A stretch of DNA of 64,000 nt from Ryuthela nishihirai. Lineage: Eukaryota; Arthropoda; Arachnida; Araneae; Heptathelidae. The number at the start of each line of letters is the position of its first letter. Position 1 is the first letter of the stretch. Positions 1 through 12,069 of this stretch are shown piece by piece. The notes under the pieces are model-generated. The model was not told where the DNA came from. It ran no database searches and saw nothing but the letters and a program-made list of their open reading frames with translations. A program made the position numbers and the translations under genes. Location: contig JAWZYU010000017.1 in NCBI GenBank assembly GCA_038380435.1, positions 20,397,283 through 20,461,282 of the forward strand. The letters are read 5' to 3'.

Positions 1-408
1 TATTTTTTGAAAACAGTTCAAAATTAACTTGGTACCAGAGTGAGATCAGTTTCAGAAACCTGACACTTCACTGATAAAAACATCAATTGGATTTACCTTT
101 CTGCTTACTGTACTTATCTTCAACAACTAGGCCTGGGTACCAACATACACATTGGTATATTGAATTATCTGCTTTTTGAAAACATTGGGTGGTATTTGAG
201 ATATATATATATTGCTTAACAATGTTTTTTAAACTGTTTTTAACAATGAAATAGAACATGGATTTTATTTTATGTAAAAAACTAGAAGAATAACATATTA
301 CCTCTGGCTCATTTTCTGAATATTGTACATTTTAACAGCAGTAATTCCCACTAATGGATGATGGGGTATTTTGTTTAAAATAAAAAATATTCTGTTGTGT
401 GATATATA

Positions 409-1609
409 CACTGAGGTGCCAGTTTATTAGGTACACCACCCTTCATCACATAAATGGTTCATTCCAACACGTAACACATCATGTGACTGTGGTGTGCAGT
501 ATAAGTCAGGCAGACCAGCTCTTTGAGCATAAGAATTGGATTGAACATCAGAATGGGCCAAACCAGCAACCTGATAGACTTTGAACATGGCATGATAGTT
601 GGTGATAAGTGTGCCAGTTCTAATACCTTCCAATAGATTGTCCTTCTGGGCATTTCACACACAACTGATTCAAAGGTTTACCAAGAATGGTGTGAAAAGC
701 AAAAAACTACCAGTGTTCAGTGATCTTGTAGATGAAAACAGCTTGTGGATCAGAGATGCCAAAGAAGCTGGAGAGAATCATGCAAGCGAACAGATGGCCC
801 ACAACCAGGCAAATCACAGCAGAATCAAACAATGGTGTGCACAAGGTCATCTCTGAATGCACCACATATCAGACTTTGTTGTGAATGGGCTATAACAGCT
901 GCCAACCATGTTGAGTGCTGATGTTGTCAGCAAAGAATTCAAAAGTGCATCACCAGTGGGTGCAGGAGCATCAACACTGGACAGCTGAGGACTGGAAAAA
1001 GGTAGCCTGGTTGGACGAATCAAGATTCTTTTTGCATCATGCTGATGGAAGGATCAGAATTTGGTGCAACATGAGGCCATGGAGCTATCTTGGCTTGTGT
1101 CAACAGTAGCCAATGGTGGCAGTGTGGAAAATGTTCTCCTGGCATACATTAGGCCCTCCTGATACCCAATGAAAGACATATGAATACCATAGCATATTTG
1201 AACATAGTTGCTGATCAAGTTCATCCCTTCATGGCCACAGTTTATATTCACTCAGATAGATATGTTCAGCATGATAATGCACCTGCTCACAAGGCACATA
1301 TTGTCACCAAATAGTTCCAGGAACATGCCGCCTAGTTTTCCTTGCTTCATTGGCCTGCACAGTCCCCAGATCTAAACCCTATTGAGAATCTTTGAGATGA
1401 GATGGTAATGGCTGTTTGCAGTGAGACTGTGCTGCCATCCAATTTGCAGCAACTGTGTGACACAATCATTTCCACATGCTACAACATTCCTGCACAACAT
1501 ATCCAGCATTTTGTAAGTTCCATGCCTGATGAATTTGGGCTGTTCTGAAGGTCAAAGGAGATGCAACACACTATTAGATAGGTGTACCTAATAAACTGGC
1601 ATCTCAGTA
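409..1609 (+). mobile_element. Tc1-like DNA transposon, degenerate (family Tc1-A)
   Basis: Terminal inverted repeats face each other: the left end begins CACTGAGGTGCCAG and the right end reads the same with a few changes when reverse-complemented. Both continue through a TTTATTAGGTACACC-type stretch, and a TA dinucleotide flanks each end, as expected for Tc1/mariner insertion. Transposase remnants run along the plus strand. Around 960-1075 the peptide WTAEDWKKVAWLDESRF then HHADGRIRIW is the Tc1 block that carries the second catalytic Asp. Around 1270-1390 a reading with HDNAPAHKAH and WPAQSPDLNPIENL is the third-Asp/Glu block. Stops and frame changes interrupt the reading frame throughout, so no active enzyme can be made. 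A second copy starts at 63923. Confidence 0.9.
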
Positions 1610-2935
1610 TAATGCTATGGCATTTACTTGAACTATTAGTAAACAGCTTGAAGTGGCATGTTGCCTGAGTTTTTTATTGTTGCAGTTTTAAAATAAGTTA
1701 TATAATTCTGGTCAGTATTTAACATGTTAAACTTTTGGGAGATTCAAAAAGTGTGAACAGACACTAAAAAACAATTCTTGCCAACTTTCAAAATTTGTGG
1801 ATGTCTTGATTTTGCACTTCCATGATAGAAATATTCCATGGTAGAATTTCCTATTTGTTTTATTTATTGCCTTTTTTCTTATTTGAACTGCTTTGATTAT
1901 ATTTTGAATGTGCCTAGTGATTGCATTCATCATTGTGACACAGAATTTTGTCAGAATACTTCATTTACTGCATGCTAATGTTCTTTAAAGCTCCATCCAA
2001 TAATGAAAGGCAATTAATTGGTTGCTTTCAATTATTAATTTAATTGAAATAATTATTAACTTTAATTATTAATTTATTTTTCAATTGTATACATAAATTC
2101 TTGTTGACTTTTCTTTTGCTCATGTCATCCAACTGGAAATTAGCTTTATCATTCAAGCAAAATTTATGTTAGAAACATTTTGTGTAGGGGAAAAAATATG
2201 TTCATGGGAGTGAGCATACAAAATCAAGAAGCTGGAAGGGTGGTGCCATTAAGGATGTAGCAAAAACTCTTAGAACAACATTGGTTAAGCTTCTGCTCAG
2301 AAGGAGTGCAAGCATCACTTTTGTGCTACAGCGGATATATATATATATGGAACTCATCTATCTGTGCTACTTACTTCATACGTGGGAAGATGCTGGTTGA
2401 TACTTGGGAAACAAATATGCTAACACACTTGTAGAATAACTATATGAAAATAAATCTCTACTAATAAATAGTATTTCATTTTCCTGCATTAAATGGCATT
2501 AATCGACTACCAGTTTTAAAAGGCATCTGTTGGATATCTCAACGTTATATGCAAACAAGAAAGCAATGTTGCAATAGCACTGATATTTGGTATATTTTCT
2601 CTATGGTAGATCACTGCCATCTGTGAGATCACCAAACTGAATTATTAGCAATTTATGTGTAAGTGGAATTTTTACCGATTGTGCCAGTCCTTTCATTATG
2701 GGGGAATGCAAAAACAGTTTTTTCATCACCTATGAATATTAAAAGTGGAAAGCAAAAAAAGTTCATTTTCACTAACTTTGATTGTAAAATACCAAGTGTT
2801 TTATTTCACAAAAATAAACATTTTAAAGTAAACTATTTTTCAGTAAAAATTGGAAAGTACTTTTTATGTTTATTTCACAAGTATATAACTTAGATGGCAA
2901 TGATTAAAAATTTTGAAATTTATTAAGTGCTTTAC
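1610..2935. other. No gene seen; AT-rich spacer (probably LDAH intron)
   Basis: Only short chance reading frames and A/T-rich DNA with a short (AT)n run near 2335-2348. If the exon at 2936-3098 is LDAH on the minus strand, this is its first coding intron. I found no second LDAH exon in it, so that exon lies beyond the left edge. Confidence 0.5.
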
Positions 2936-3098
2936 CTGGAATAAAGATTATAAGGAATCTACTAGTATCATTATCAGGAAGTGGCTCATCTAACCAACGA
3001 CCACAAGTAACAATGTGAGTGGGTACACCATGTACTGATACAAAGTCTTGATGCAGAAACTGAAGATCATTTGCTGGTGTATATGGAATATCTGCCAT
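2936..3098 (-). CDS. LDAH: First coding exon of an LDAH-like lipid droplet-associated hydrolase
   Basis: On the minus strand an ATG at 3098 opens 54 codons plus one base, ending at a GTAAAG donor (exon end 2936). Upstream an acceptor TTTTCAG places the exon start at 3119, so 3099-3119 is 5' UTR. The peptide starts MADIPYTPAND and continues QDFVSVHGVPTHIVTCGRW, then FLIIFIP. This resembles the N-terminus of vertebrate LDAH (formerly C2orf43), an alpha/beta hydrolase of lipid droplets: the same order of a Gly-x-x-T strand, a CG-x-W motif and a hydrophobic I-F-I-P strand. The phase-1 border falls inside the IPG/NPG loop that leads to the oxyanion region, so the next exon should begin by completing Gly and then N-P-G. 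Catalytic residues lie in later exons outside the window. The match is by recollection of the family, not by a search. Confidence 0.75.
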
Positions 3099-3539
3099 TT
3101 TATACCAATTGAACAAAAGCTGAAAATAAAAGCAAAACAAGTTTTCAAATGAAGAAAAATTAAAACAGGTCTAAAGAACTGCAAAAACTTTAATGGCTTC
3201 AGATCATCTATTACAATAAAAAAACTCCTTAGGTAGATAAACATCTGTTTTGAAGCTCTTGATAAAAACTGAGATATTAAAAGAATGTAAATTGAAATTC
3301 TTTACAATGAGAAATAATGCTTTTAAAAACTTACAAAGGTAACTAGATTATGAACTGGTGATACAGTAAGTTTCTTTTTACTGCCACATCTGGGTGAGCA
3401 GTCAATCAATTTACAACAGGCTCATTCTCTCTATATATGTAAAAAGAGGTGGGAGTATAGTCTTCTTATGAGTAAACTAGATGTCCTTAAGATATATTAT
3501 TACACTTACATTTTAATTAAAATTAAATAATTATAGTTC

Positions 3540-4080
3540 AGTAGTTCCTATATGCCCTTGTGACATCGGTGGTGTTCTCCACCATGCAATGCCTCAGGGC
3601 TAAACTGTGAATACAGAATACTACCAATGGTTTCTTGTGCATCATCTGCATCCAGCCATACGACGAAAGAGTCAACTCTTCATCACTGGGGATCCACTAC
3701 TTCTCATTCATGACAATGCCCAGTCATCATGTGGCTCAACATGTGAAGGAGCTTTTTTCAAAGTGGTGATGGAAAACCTTGGAACTTCCTACATACTCCC
3801 CAGACACAAGTGCTTGTGACTTTGACCTGTTTCCTAAAGTGAAGGAACCACTCCAGGGATAATGGTTTCACACTCTGACTGAGGTATTGTGAGCATTGGG
3901 TGGTCCATCACAGTAATCAACAGAAACAGATCTGCTGAAGGCATTCAGCAGCTCTCCCACAGATTTGAAATAAAGTTGTTAACCTAGTTGGTGATTACAC
4001 TGAGGATACAGAAGAGTTATGGGCAATTGGTGGCCTGCCCATGGACACTTTTCAAGTGGCCTGTGAATATTGCTGTGCAA
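3540..4080 (+). mobile_element. mariner transposase 3' remnant
   Basis: The reading frame from 3607 reads HHLHPAIRRKSQLF then LLIHDNAQSS, the mariner HDNA block containing the second catalytic Asp. After 3819 the reading continues, with frame breaks and stops, as a mariner-like C-terminus: a D-x-D-L-F-type stretch, a KEPLQG-like stretch, and a final G-x-Y block near 4010. I see no clear terminal repeats. A badly decayed 3' half of a mariner element. Confidence 0.65.
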
Positions 4081-4344
4081 ATCATTAAATTTTTTATCTC
4101 TTATACTTGAAGTACTTTTGGAATATATTTTTCTTTCCCAATTCACCTTTACATTGCTTTTGAAATAATGTTCTTTAGTAGCAAAAATTGAATTTACTAC
4201 AACATAAACCCATATTGCATCATTTTATGCAGAGCAATCAATTGGTTTTCACATCCCATTAGAGAGCCCTGACCTCACTGTCACTCAAATAGACATATCA
4301 GTAAGCATTCTAAATGCAAAAGTTATTAAGGCCAACATAAAAAA

Positions 4345-4680
4345 TTTTGAGAAACTTATTTAAACACGCAAAAATTACCCAAAGATCTCAAGACTCCGAA
4401 GCTATTGTGCATGCATGTCTTGTTTTAGTGAGAAAATATTCCAAAAATTATTCTGATGGCATATTCGTAAAAGAGTGCCTGGAAAGAATTTTTGGTACGT
4501 TATGCCCAGAGAGAAAAATATATATGCTGATAAGCTTATCCCTTAGAATCAGGCTTACCAATGAACTTGCTGCCAATATAGAAAATATCTTTATAAAGCT
4601 TACATCAAAATTTGAATACTTTTCTTTGGCTCTTATGAATGTACCAATGTTTCAGATGCAACTCAGTTGGTGATATTGTG
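4345..4680 (+). pseudogene. hAT transposase fragment (ZBED5/GTF2IRD2-like)
   Basis: An open frame of 108 codons. Its C-terminal half, SLSLRIRLTNELAANIEN and then KFEYFSLALMN, matches the pattern of hAT transposases of the ZBED5/GTF2IRD2 group: S-L-S-x-R-T followed by F-x-x-F-S-L-A-L-D-E-S-T-D and D-T-A-Q-L. Here the catalytic D-E-S-T-D is replaced by MNVPM, so the first acidic residue is lost. The part before it (DGIFVKECLER) matches the usual G-x-F-V-K-x-C segment. It ends in a stop right after MQLSW. No hAT ends were found. Probably a dead fragment rather than a domesticated gene. Confidence 0.55.
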
Positions 4681-5591
4681 TGTGGAGTCAATGTTCATTT
4701 CTATTAAAATACTTTTCATTTTTATCCATTTATGCTGTCTACTTTACATTTCTTGTATATTTAATCCTGATTTTAATTAAAATTAAAAAAATACATATTC
4801 TTTTTTGTAATAAATAGGTATATTATTTCATATTTTAACTATTTATACATATATATTATAAAATTTAACCATTCATATTTATAATCCATTTAATTACCTT
4901 GGTTGCAAACACATATGGTTCACTCAGGGAAGTGCACATGGGTGGGGGGAGAGGGTTAAGTTTAGACAACTTGATGGTGCTGACCCGCAGCACTCTGAAA
5001 AATTTCATGTCACTAAGTACCACATGTTGTCATTATTCTTTGAATAACCCTTGTATATAGGTTGGTGGCTGCATTTAGACAGGATTTTATATGTGTTTAA
5101 CCAGGGTTAGTCAGCTTGTATTAATTTTTCACATCAGATACAGAGGTTCTATGTTAAAGGCTTTGTGTTGTTTACAACTGCTATCTGTGATAAAATTATT
5201 TAATTATCGAAGGTTTTTTTTAAGTGGAATCAAGGTTCAGTGCTCAGAATGTCTCTGACTGATCAGATTATTTATTATTACTATTATTAGTTCTGCTGGC
5301 ATTTTGAAAGTATGGAACTGAGGTTCATTGTTCAATAATATATGCTGTTTAAAACAGTTGTCTCAGATGAGATCATTTTCCAATTTTTTGAAATGTGGAA
5401 ACAAGTTTTATGTTTAGAAATGATTGTAATTTATCATTTTTGTCTTTGTTTAGCTGTTCTCTTCATACAATGTCTTAGGCCAGGTCTACTCAATTACATT
5501 TTTAAGCAGGCCAAATATTTTAATTTTTTTAATTTTGGGTACCTTAATGCATCAGAAAGGTAGAAAACATATATGGACCAGATTAGAAAAG

Positions 5592-5625
5592 AAATCCACA
5601 ATTATATTTATATAATTGTGGATTT
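5592..5625. repeat. Short perfect hairpin
   Basis: Fifteen-base arms AAATCCACAATTATA and its complement with a 4-base loop. Probably a relic of a small palindromic MITE. Confidence 0.7.
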
Positions 5626-5654
5626 TCTTATTTCCACCCACCCACCAAACATTA

Positions 5655-6160
5655 GTTAGTTTTCACTTCAGTAGATTTATTTTCGGAAATTAGCGATCTT
5701 TTGACCAATTGATAAGTATTGATTTTTTTCATACTTATGTTATATCGTATGGCCGGACTACAACTTGTTGCTGTGGATATTTTAACATCGCATTAGGCTA
5801 TATGTTAATTTTTATTTTATTATTAATTACTTTTCCAGTAAAACTTTGATCTAGTATCATTTTCTGAAAATAAATGAGGTCTTGGATATGAAAGCAAATT
5901 TATTTCTGTATATTTACTTCCGTTAGTTAGTGATCTTCAGTCGGCTGGATCTTTCTGAGTTATGCTAGATCAGAGGCTGGCTTAAAAGTTGTTGTGGATA
6001 TTTTACTTAACATCCCATTAGGTTATATGTAATTTTTATTTTATTATTTCTTGGTTTTTTGATAAAAAAAACTTTGAGCTCGTACTATTTTCTGAAATTG
6101 AATGTCTTGGATACGGAAGCAAAATAGACTCCCTTGTTATGGAAATCGGCCATCTTTGGG
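5655..6160. repeat. Diverged tandem repeat, unit about 226 bp
   Basis: The block CTTGTTGCTGTGGATATTTT ... ATTAGGCTATATG ... TTTATTTTATTATT ... AAAACTTTGA ... ATTTTCTGAAA ... CTTGGATA recurs from about 5760 and again from about 5988 in the same order. A third partial start follows near 6130. Its leading piece also appears inverted at 8785-8815 and at 8115-8150, so this is part of a dispersed repeat family. Confidence 0.6.
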
Positions 6161-6298
6161 AGGGCAATTTCGGGAAGGGCTGGTCCTTGGTGCACAAACC
6201 TTGCTGTACTTAGCCAAGATCACCAAACTTCAACACCCAAAGAAAAAAATTCACAATGTTTAGTAAAAAAAAAAAGCAGCCAAGGAAGTTTTTTTCTA

Positions 6299-6875
6299 CA
6301 GGGTGATTCAAAACTTATCGTTCAAATTTCGTGGGGAGGTAGGGAATACGTCAGGAAACCGATTTCACATAGGAAAGTATGTCCGCAAATGTACACATGC
6401 GTATGTAGAGGGCGCTGTGTGTACCCAACCAGTGTACATCTCGCCCGACCACTCCCGACCTGATTTATCGCCCATGGATTTCTTTTTGTGGGGGGCCATG
6501 AAATACCATGTGTACGAGACCCCCGTCGACAGTGAAATGGACCTAGTTGCACGAATAGTGGCCGCCGCAAGCATTGTCCGTGGTATGCCAGGCGTTTTTG
6601 AAAATGTTCAGCGGTCAATGCAACGGCGCTGTGAATAATGTGTCCGTGTAAATGGTCGCAATTTTGAGCACCTACTGTGAACCTGTACTTTACCTTGTTG
6701 GAATAAAAGTCACATTCATTACCACTTAACTGTACTGTTTCCTTGTGTTCACTTTACTTGTCCATTTTGTTCATGTAGATGACGTTTGCGGACATACTTT
6801 CCTATGTGAAATTGGTTTCCTGAAGTATTCCCTACCTCCCCACGAAATTTGAACAATAAGTTTTGAATCACCCTG
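6299..6875 (+). mobile_element. Internally deleted mariner-type transposon, 577 bp, long TIRs
   Basis: The ends are CAGGGTGATTCAAAACTTAT and its near-exact inverted copy at 6780-6875, with TIRs of roughly 95 bp and a TA on each side. Between them an open frame (6303-6638) runs from the left TIR straight into a transposase C-terminus reading RPDLSPMDFFLWGAMKYHVY and ending QRSMQRRCE. PDLSPMDFFLWG is the third catalytic block. The N-terminal and central transposase are missing, so this is a deletion derivative that kept ends plus a 3' stump. The same CAGGGTG end type is used by the larger element at 33946-35375. Confidence 0.85.
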
Positions 6876-7311
6876 TATTTCATAACTAGTTCAGATAATC
6901 CCGTGAATGTGAGAAGGCCAAGTCATGATGTATAACACTGGGCATTAAAAGAAATAAAAATCATATTTCAGGTTGAATATTATATTATTTGGGAGGAAAT
7001 TTCCTTTCGATAAATATATAATTTAACCATTTTCATTCAGCAGAATTTCCAAAACGAAGCCTTAATTGTAGAGTGCGATCTTTTTTTTTTCACCATATTA
7101 CATTGAAAAGGCTTATTAAAATCAATATGCTTGCAAATTTATTCATATTACTTATTTTCATAAAATTTGTAATTAAATTATGTTTAATTTGGTATATAAC
7201 ATCACCTATTTCCATTAATTGTTTTTTTTTTTAAATTCTAAAATTGACTTGTCTGACTCAGCACAGTTGGCTAAAAGCCTGGAATTTTCTCAAAGCATGG
7301 TATTGAGAAAA

Positions 7312-8820
7312 AAATTACAAAACGGGAAATATATTTACTTAAAACCAAAAAAGTAATATTTTTGTTATTCAGAAATATATAGTTATTCTATTCATGTGCA
7401 TTGTAATAATTTCTGTCTATTATTTTTTTTTAATTTTTATTTATGTTGCCAGATGCATTTTTTTACTAGATGACTCTAAAAAAGTCCTATTAAAATGAAA
7501 CATATGGTCTTTTTCGTTAAATATTACAATTTTAGAAAATCCAGAATTAAATGCTGATTAATTTGGCATACAATATTCCATAATTCCTTTCATTAGTTAT
7601 TTGGCAAAGTTTTTTTTTTGGCTGAGCATAGGCTGGTTGTTGGTTGGTTGTTTTACCTCTGAGCGGCACTTTTTTGCACACCGTGGGCTAAATGGCCAGG
7701 TCACAAGGACCCTGAAGGCTCAGAGAAGGTTGGAGGAGGGAGGGGACCCACTGGAACAGCTGTTGGGAGACAGATGGTAGCCTCCCGTCAAGGCCATCCA
7801 GCGTGTTCTTTAACGTGCACAGGGTATGGCTCTCCACACATACTCCCACACATGGAGCCACGGCTTAATGTCCCATCCAACGGACGGCGGCCTTTCCAAG
7901 CCCATCGGTGTCCCCTACTGACCGTGGGCAGGGCGGGGAATTTTGCGGAGATAAATCTCAATGCTGACCCAGCTGGGACTCGAACCTGGGAACTACAGAT
8001 TACGAGCCTGGCGCGCTACAGACTGAGCCACCCCCACCCCAGCTGAGCATAGGCAGAAAATAGTTTCGTACCTGGATGGAAACCTATTTTTCAGGCTGGA
8101 CACTGGAAGGGTTAAATAAAATATCCAGAACAACAAGTTGTAAGCCAAAGTAATCTACAGAAATAAAAATTAAGGTTTAATTATAAAAAAGTAAATAAAA
8201 TATTAACCTTATGAAAGGAAATGATATCCAGTATGTGGAGAGGAACTATTTGGACTGAAAAAATCAATCATATAAACAACTACCATGCAGCCACCTAACA
8301 GACAGCTGTTGCAGGTGTGAGCAAACAATCAGTAACACCCACATCTTCCTCTGCTGTGTACTGCACCAGTCTTGAATAACAAGAAAAAAAGCTCTGGCTA
8401 TGAAAGGCTTTATTTTTAGTTGTAGTTTCAATTTGGAGAGCTGGAACAAAGAATAGAATGTTGGGATAAATGATATAAATGATAAAAATAATTCTTGGAA
8501 TACTGAAATCGGTTTAAGGCATAAAAAAGTGAAAAACAGAAAAAAAAAATGATTACAATGCACATGAATAGAATGACTATATATTTCTGAATAACAAAAT
8601 TATTACTTTTTTGGTTTTAAATAAATATTTTTCTCATTTTGTATGGTAGTTGTTGATATGATTGATTTTTTAAGTCCAAATAGCTCCTCCCCACATACTA
8701 GATATCATTTCCATTCATAAGGTTAATATTTTATTTTATTTTTTATAATTAAACCTTAATTTTTATTTCTGTAGATTACTTTGGCTTACAACTTGTTGCT
8801 CTGGATATTTTATTTAACCC
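7312..8820. repeat. Scrambled inverted-repeat cluster
   Basis: 8109-8285 and 8643-8820 are long inverted copies of each other (about 177 bp per arm, a few mismatches). The block 8549-8642 is an inverted copy of 7312-7404. Reading the right-hand side inward the order is arm then block, but on the left the block precedes the arm, so at least one rearrangement has occurred. A SINE-A copy (7634-8041) is inserted between the two left-hand pieces. No coding potential. Confidence 0.7.
7634..8041 (-). mobile_element. SINE-A copy 1 (tRNA-derived, about 405 bp), with target-site duplication
   Basis: Read on the minus strand it begins with a tRNA-like head: GGTGGCTCAGTCTGTAGCGC (A box) and GGTTCGAGTCCCAGC (B box). 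A body follows (GAGATTTATCTCCGC, CCCTGTGCACGTTAAAGAAC, GACCTGGCCATTTAGCCC) and it ends in GGTAAAACAACCAACC. The 13-base sequence GCTGAGCATAGGC is repeated on both sides (from 7621 and from 8042), which marks retrotransposition. It is the most GC-rich and least decayed of six copies in the window. Confidence 0.88.
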
Positions 8821-9318
8821 TTCGTTTTGAGATTCATATTTTGTAATTCCAACATCTTCCATTTTTAAAACAGCAATTTTTTTCTTAATTTCCAAGAGAT
8901 TTTCAAAACTTTGAGGAAAAATCTGTTGATAATAGTTTGACTTGTGAGCTTAAATCAGTGGGTTGCTTCAGCAAGTTAAACAAGTTGGCAATAAAATATA
9001 GTGCTTCTAAGAAATGACAATCAGATGGCTTTAAAAAATTATTCATATTGTAGCCCTTGTGGCTCGATCGTTTCTCCCCCGTACTGGGGGAAGTACTAAC
9101 TTGTTCTACTGAGTTACAGATATCCTGAGGCTTTGTGTACTGCTCTGCCAAAGGAAGTTTACCCCTAAAATGTTCAATAAAGTTTAATATGCATCAAATG
9201 AAAAAAAAAATATTTTTTGAGCTTGAATTATTTATTTTTATAAGATATTGAAGAAAAATTTCTTTTGTAATTTCTGTTTTTTTTTTTTATTGAAGCTTTT
9301 TGTATACTAAAAACAAAC

Positions 9319-9657
9319 TTAGACTCATGAAATAATAAGCTGAAAAAATTGGTTTTGCCTTGAGTGGAATTTGAACCCATGTCTCCTGGAAACATTCCAG
9401 TAATGCTAACCACTACACATGGGGAGGGATGGGATGGGTAGCCATCATTGGCTAATGTTTTCTTCAACTAGTGTAACTTATAAACTTTCCAGAATTTTTT
9501 ACATTTGATTTGCACAGTGGTGCCACCTATCCGGGAAGTGGAAGTTAGCCGATGATGGTGTAGTGGTTAGCATAACTGGCATGTTTCCAGGAGACATGGG
9601 TTCAAATCCCACTCAAGGCAAAACCAATTTTTTTCAACTTATTATTTCATAAGTTCA
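9319..9657. repeat. SINE-C head-to-head inverted pair
   Basis: Two tRNA-like units in opposite orientation, about 105-130 bp each, with their 3' tails outward. The right unit (plus strand, about 9555-9650) has TGTAGTGGTTAGCAT (A box), GGTTCAAATCCC (B box) and a tail AAGGCAAAACCAATTTTTTT. The left unit (about 9330-9440, minus strand) is its near-identical inverse. The central spacer is only about 100 bp. Promoters point outward. The same layout recurs at 39580-39985. Confidence 0.75.
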
Positions 9658-9659
9658 GT

Positions 9660-11086
9660 GTCTACAGGACACATCCTGTGGTTCTTTATTACTGAAACTT
9701 AGACATCTTGGGTCTCTTGTTTTGGATTCTGTCAATGTCTATATTTGTCAGGGACCCTGGAGGGGTCAATATCATTATTGTAAAAAAAAAATCCATTGCA
9801 ATCAATCACTATTAAAAATTAAAAAAAATTAAGTTTCAGAGTGAAAAAAAAATGACATTTTCTAAATTTTAAAAAAGGGCAAAACACTGGAAATCAGTCA
9901 AAAATCTGAAATAAGTCTGTAATCCACTGCTTAGCTTGCCAAAAGCAGCTGGGTAATATAAGTAACAACTATTAGATTCATAGTTAAGGGCCCTCCATAA
10001 ACACATTTTCCTTACACACCATTCCATTTATGGCTAAGATAAACAATCCTTGATCCTTTTTAATTACATCTAATGATAAAAATTACAGTGCAATGCAATT
10101 TATTGCACCCCATCCCTCCCCCATGTTCAACAACCATCTCTCATGCAATATCTAAAGCTGCTCACTTTGCACCTGACAACGTGCTGTAAGGGCTGCAAAT
10201 GCACGCCATGGAACTCAATTTTTTAAGTACTCTATACCAAGTATTATTGGTTATTTCCTTCACTAAACCTTAAGCAGATAAATTATCAGCATCCCTCATT
10301 GCCTTCTCAAACTCTACTGAGGCATTACTTGCTGCCAAGAACATCGAAGATTAAACTTGTCACTCACAACACCCAAAATGTTCCTCTTACTACCCATCCT
10401 CTGTGGCATTCTCCTTAATAACTTTTGATACTTGATAGCATAGAACATCTGTTGAAGTGCTTAAAAACATTTAACAGTGTCATAGAAAATTCAAGATTTC
10501 AACTTAATTTTACCTCTAATGAGCTTAAAACTGAAAATGGCTTGGAATGGCATCAAAATTTGAAATTCCATGCCTTTTGGAATTCCAACAAACTTTACCC
10601 TCCCCACCTGTCCCTTCCATAGCCTTGAGGGAGTTTGAGGGTTGAATCAAAACCACACGGTGTCTCTGGTTGCTAAGTACATGTACAATGAGTAGATTGT
10701 GTGGCCATCTGGAATGGAGGCAGAAATGTCCAGTGTGGAAGCAAATCAGTGTTCCCATGCCGTGTCAGCAATTGTGGGGTTGGTGTGGCATGAAAATAAA
10801 TATTGTGTGTGTGTGTGTAATGAATTTTAGACTAGGAGAGATTATGAGTAGACAATCCATGAGTTCTGACAGGTGATTGATGTTCAATGACTTTCATTGA
10901 TTACTGTTGATTAACAGATCTTTGAAACCATAGAAGCTTTAAATGCATAGCATAATAGTCAGTGGTCACTCACATTACATCACTGACTAGTATGAGAGTC
11001 AAGAGCTATGCAAATACTCATTTAATCCTACCATGAACTTCCTACTTAATGATCACATTATGAGCTCTAAACCAAACTGTAGACTC
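9660..11086. other. No gene seen
   Basis: Low-complexity A/T-rich spacer with a (GT)n microsatellite at about 10803-10820. Several 65-77-codon frames are present but none resembles a known protein or has splice borders that would make an exon. Confidence 0.5.
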
Positions 11087-11258
11087 CCCTAGTAACTAAG
11101 TGATAAGCACACTTGACTACTAATCAAAAGGAACTGGGTTCGAGCCCAAATAAGAAAGGGTTTTTGTTTCTGTGGTCTATCTGCTGAGGTCTTGACTTCC
11201 TCACAGATCTCCTCTAGACTCCTGCCAAACTTCTGTGGCTTCCAGAAACCCTACAGGG
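11087..11258 (+). mobile_element. SINE-B copy 1, degenerate, 3'-truncated
   Basis: tRNA-like head with AACTAAGTGATAAGCACACT in place of the A-box region and GGGTTCGAGCCC as B box. The SINE-B body follows (GAGGTCTTGACTTCCTCACA, CTCCTGCCAAACTTCTGTGG). It lacks the terminal GCAAACAGCTGCTTGAGGAG seen in the better copies. Confidence 0.7.
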
Positions 11259-11530
11259 TAAATTTATTTTTCTAAAACCAGTTTATTTTAACATACATGT
11301 AATATAAAAGTACATAATTTAATCCCTCTCATTATTAACCACATATGTCATTGTATCAGAAACTTGGCGATCCAATAGGAAATTTACCTCTACTTATGCT
11401 TTCCTATCAATATTCTTCACAGAAAAATACATTACATATGAAAATTTTATGCTTTTTCTTACAAACGCCAAGTTGATTAATAATAATTACTCTATTACAA
11501 ACTATTCATTTATTTCAATGCCAAACTTAC

Positions 11531-11700
11531 CGCAGAATGATAAAACAAGCAGACAGCTTTCCGTAACAGCTAAATTTCGGAATTTATTTTGTGTGTAAAT
11601 TTCTTATTTAATATTTTTAATTACACTCCGAACATATGCAAAAACGTCATCGTTAATAAGTAAAAAACATCGTATTATCAGATATTCAAGACAGTTTATA
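11531..11700 (-). promoter_or_regulatory. LDAH: Candidate noncoding first exon and promoter of LDAH
   Basis: On the minus strand the sequence ends CATTCTGCG and then GTAAGTTTGG, a strong donor at 11530/11531. There is no good open frame before it and a cluster of CpGs occurs just upstream (11575-11665). The LDAH coding exon at 2936-3119 starts with an acceptor and has only 21 bases of UTR, so an upstream noncoding exon is required. This is the best donor I noticed. Inference only. Confidence 0.3.
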
Positions 11701-12069
11701 AATATTTCACTTGAAAATACTTAACACCACACACCAAACCAGAAGCTAGTCAGTTTAAGTTGTTGACTTCCTTCTTTTCGGACAATAATACCGGTAATTA
11801 TATTTCATTCTTCTGAATGAAATATAATTAACTTCGCTTAGTTCTTATTAGATATCAATGCTCAAGGTGTAAGTTCATGGTGAAATTAGCGTCCAATGAG
11901 GGGTCCTTACACCAGTCACAACAGAAGGGCAAGAAAGCAGAGACAGAACAGACTGCCTCTCAGCAATCTCTCGGGACGATTAAGGTACTAATCTTGTAAA
12001 AAGAAGAAAAGAAAACAGACCTTACAGAAGAGGCCAATGTTCTGAAAGAAATCAGTGACAAGTCGGAAG

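Noticed and set aside
8264..8563. 99-codon minus-strand frame rich in Phe and Leu
   Set aside because: Lies in the loop and arm of an inverted-repeat cluster; the hydrophobic look comes from T-rich sequence.
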